From: Chromatiales bacterium
Lineage (GTDB): Bacteria; Pseudomonadota; Gammaproteobacteria; UBA6429; Thiohalophilaceae
Assembly: GCA_027057985.1 (NCBI GenBank)
Contig: JALUTJ010000097.1
Span: forward strand, 1-6,017
Length of the DNA stretch: 6,017 nucleotides
Reading direction: 5' to 3'
The translations under genes and the position numbers were made by a program. Shown here in pieces: positions 5,597 through 6,017 of this stretch (position 1 is the stretch's first letter; each line of letters starts with the position of its first letter). The notes beneath the pieces are model-generated. The model made no database searches and had not been told where the DNA came from. It saw only the letters and a list, made by a program, of their open reading frames with translations.

Positions 5597-6017
5597 ATGA
5601 AACAACAGGTACACAAGCCAGTTAGCTACTTCCGCATTTTGCTGGTGGTTGGCATTGTCTTCGCGGTTGCCATACTGATGGTATGGCGCGCAGTGTACCT
5701 GCATGTTCTGAATAAGGACTTTCTGCAGTCACAGGGTAATGCACGTTACCTGCGTATCCTGCCAGTTGCAGCACACCGTGGCTTGATCAGTGACAGGTTT
5801 GGTGAGCCACTTGCGGTGAGTACACCGGTTGACTCTGTATGGATTAATCCGGGAGAATTTTTAACTGCTCGTGATTCATGGCAACGTATAAGTACCGTGC
5901 TGGGGCTGGATTACGAAAAACTTCAGCGTACGGTACTACAAAGACAAAAGCGGGAGTTTGTCTATCTCAAGCGTCATATTCGTCCGGATCTGGCAGAAAA
6001 AATCAAAATGATGAATA
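5597..6017 (+). CDS. ftsI: Septal peptidoglycan transpeptidase FtsI / PBP3 (3' partial)
   Basis: The frame stays open from ATG 5597 to the right edge, giving the first 140 residues of a protein that is normally over 550. A short cytoplasmic N-terminus is followed by one membrane helix at about 13-31 and the start of the PBP dimerisation (pedestal) domain. The region AHRGLISDRFGEPLAVSTPV (59-78) contains the conserved RGxIxDRxG motif (61-69) of class B penicillin-binding proteins. The transpeptidase domain with its catalytic serine lies beyond the window. FtsI cross-links septal peptidoglycan with FtsW, under FtsQLB control. The ribosome binding site is weak (A-rich with one G), so translation may depend on ribosomes finishing ftsL 6 nt upstream. 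Confidence 0.95.
   Translation, partial: MKQQVHKPVSYFRILLVVGIVFAVAILMVWRAVYLHVLNKDFLQSQGNARYLRILPVAAHRGLISDRFGEPLAVSTPVDSVWINPGEFLTARDSWQRISTVLGLDYEKLQRTVLQRQKREFVYLKRHIRPDLAEKIKMMN

Overview
The window reads as a gammaproteobacterial chromosome of moderate GC. The right half is the start of a division and cell wall (dcw) cluster, in the order mraZ, rsmH, ftsL, ftsI. FtsL and FtsI look like gammaproteobacterial forms. I cannot name the genus. The left half carries secreted electron-transfer and envelope proteins, which suggests a respiratory lifestyle, but the genes do not identify the electron donor.

Layout, all on the + strand: (1) 2-313, the 3' end of a His/Cys-rich protein that may bind metal. 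(2) 410-1864, an outer-membrane porin followed 12 nt later by a small monoheme cytochrome c, closed by a strong intrinsic terminator at 1884-1925. (3) 1944-3509, a tightly packed trio: a VTT/TVP38-type membrane protein, a second monoheme cytochrome c and a DUF302 protein, closed by a second intrinsic terminator at 3521-3547. (4) 3548-3939, an AT-rich region with no gene. Its right end holds a good sigma70-type promoter, a 10-bp-periodic array of GTGG-type repeats that fits the MraZ operator, and a hairpin just before the mraZ ribosome binding site. (5) 3940-6017, mraZ, rsmH and ftsL joined by ATGA overlaps, then ftsI, which runs off the window.

The dcw genes work together: MraZ probably represses its own promoter, RsmH methylates 16S rRNA, and FtsL and FtsI act in septal peptidoglycan synthesis. 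The two left-hand operons both encode an exported c-type cytochrome, one with a porin and one with a membrane protein and DUF302. This suggests periplasmic redox work, but no substrate can be assigned from the sequence.

I found no mobile element, CRISPR array, tRNA or rRNA. There is no clearly new system. The points most worth checking are the operator and hairpin architecture of the mraZ leader, the porin plus monoheme cytochrome pair, and the terminator that lies inside an open in-frame extension of the VTT gene.
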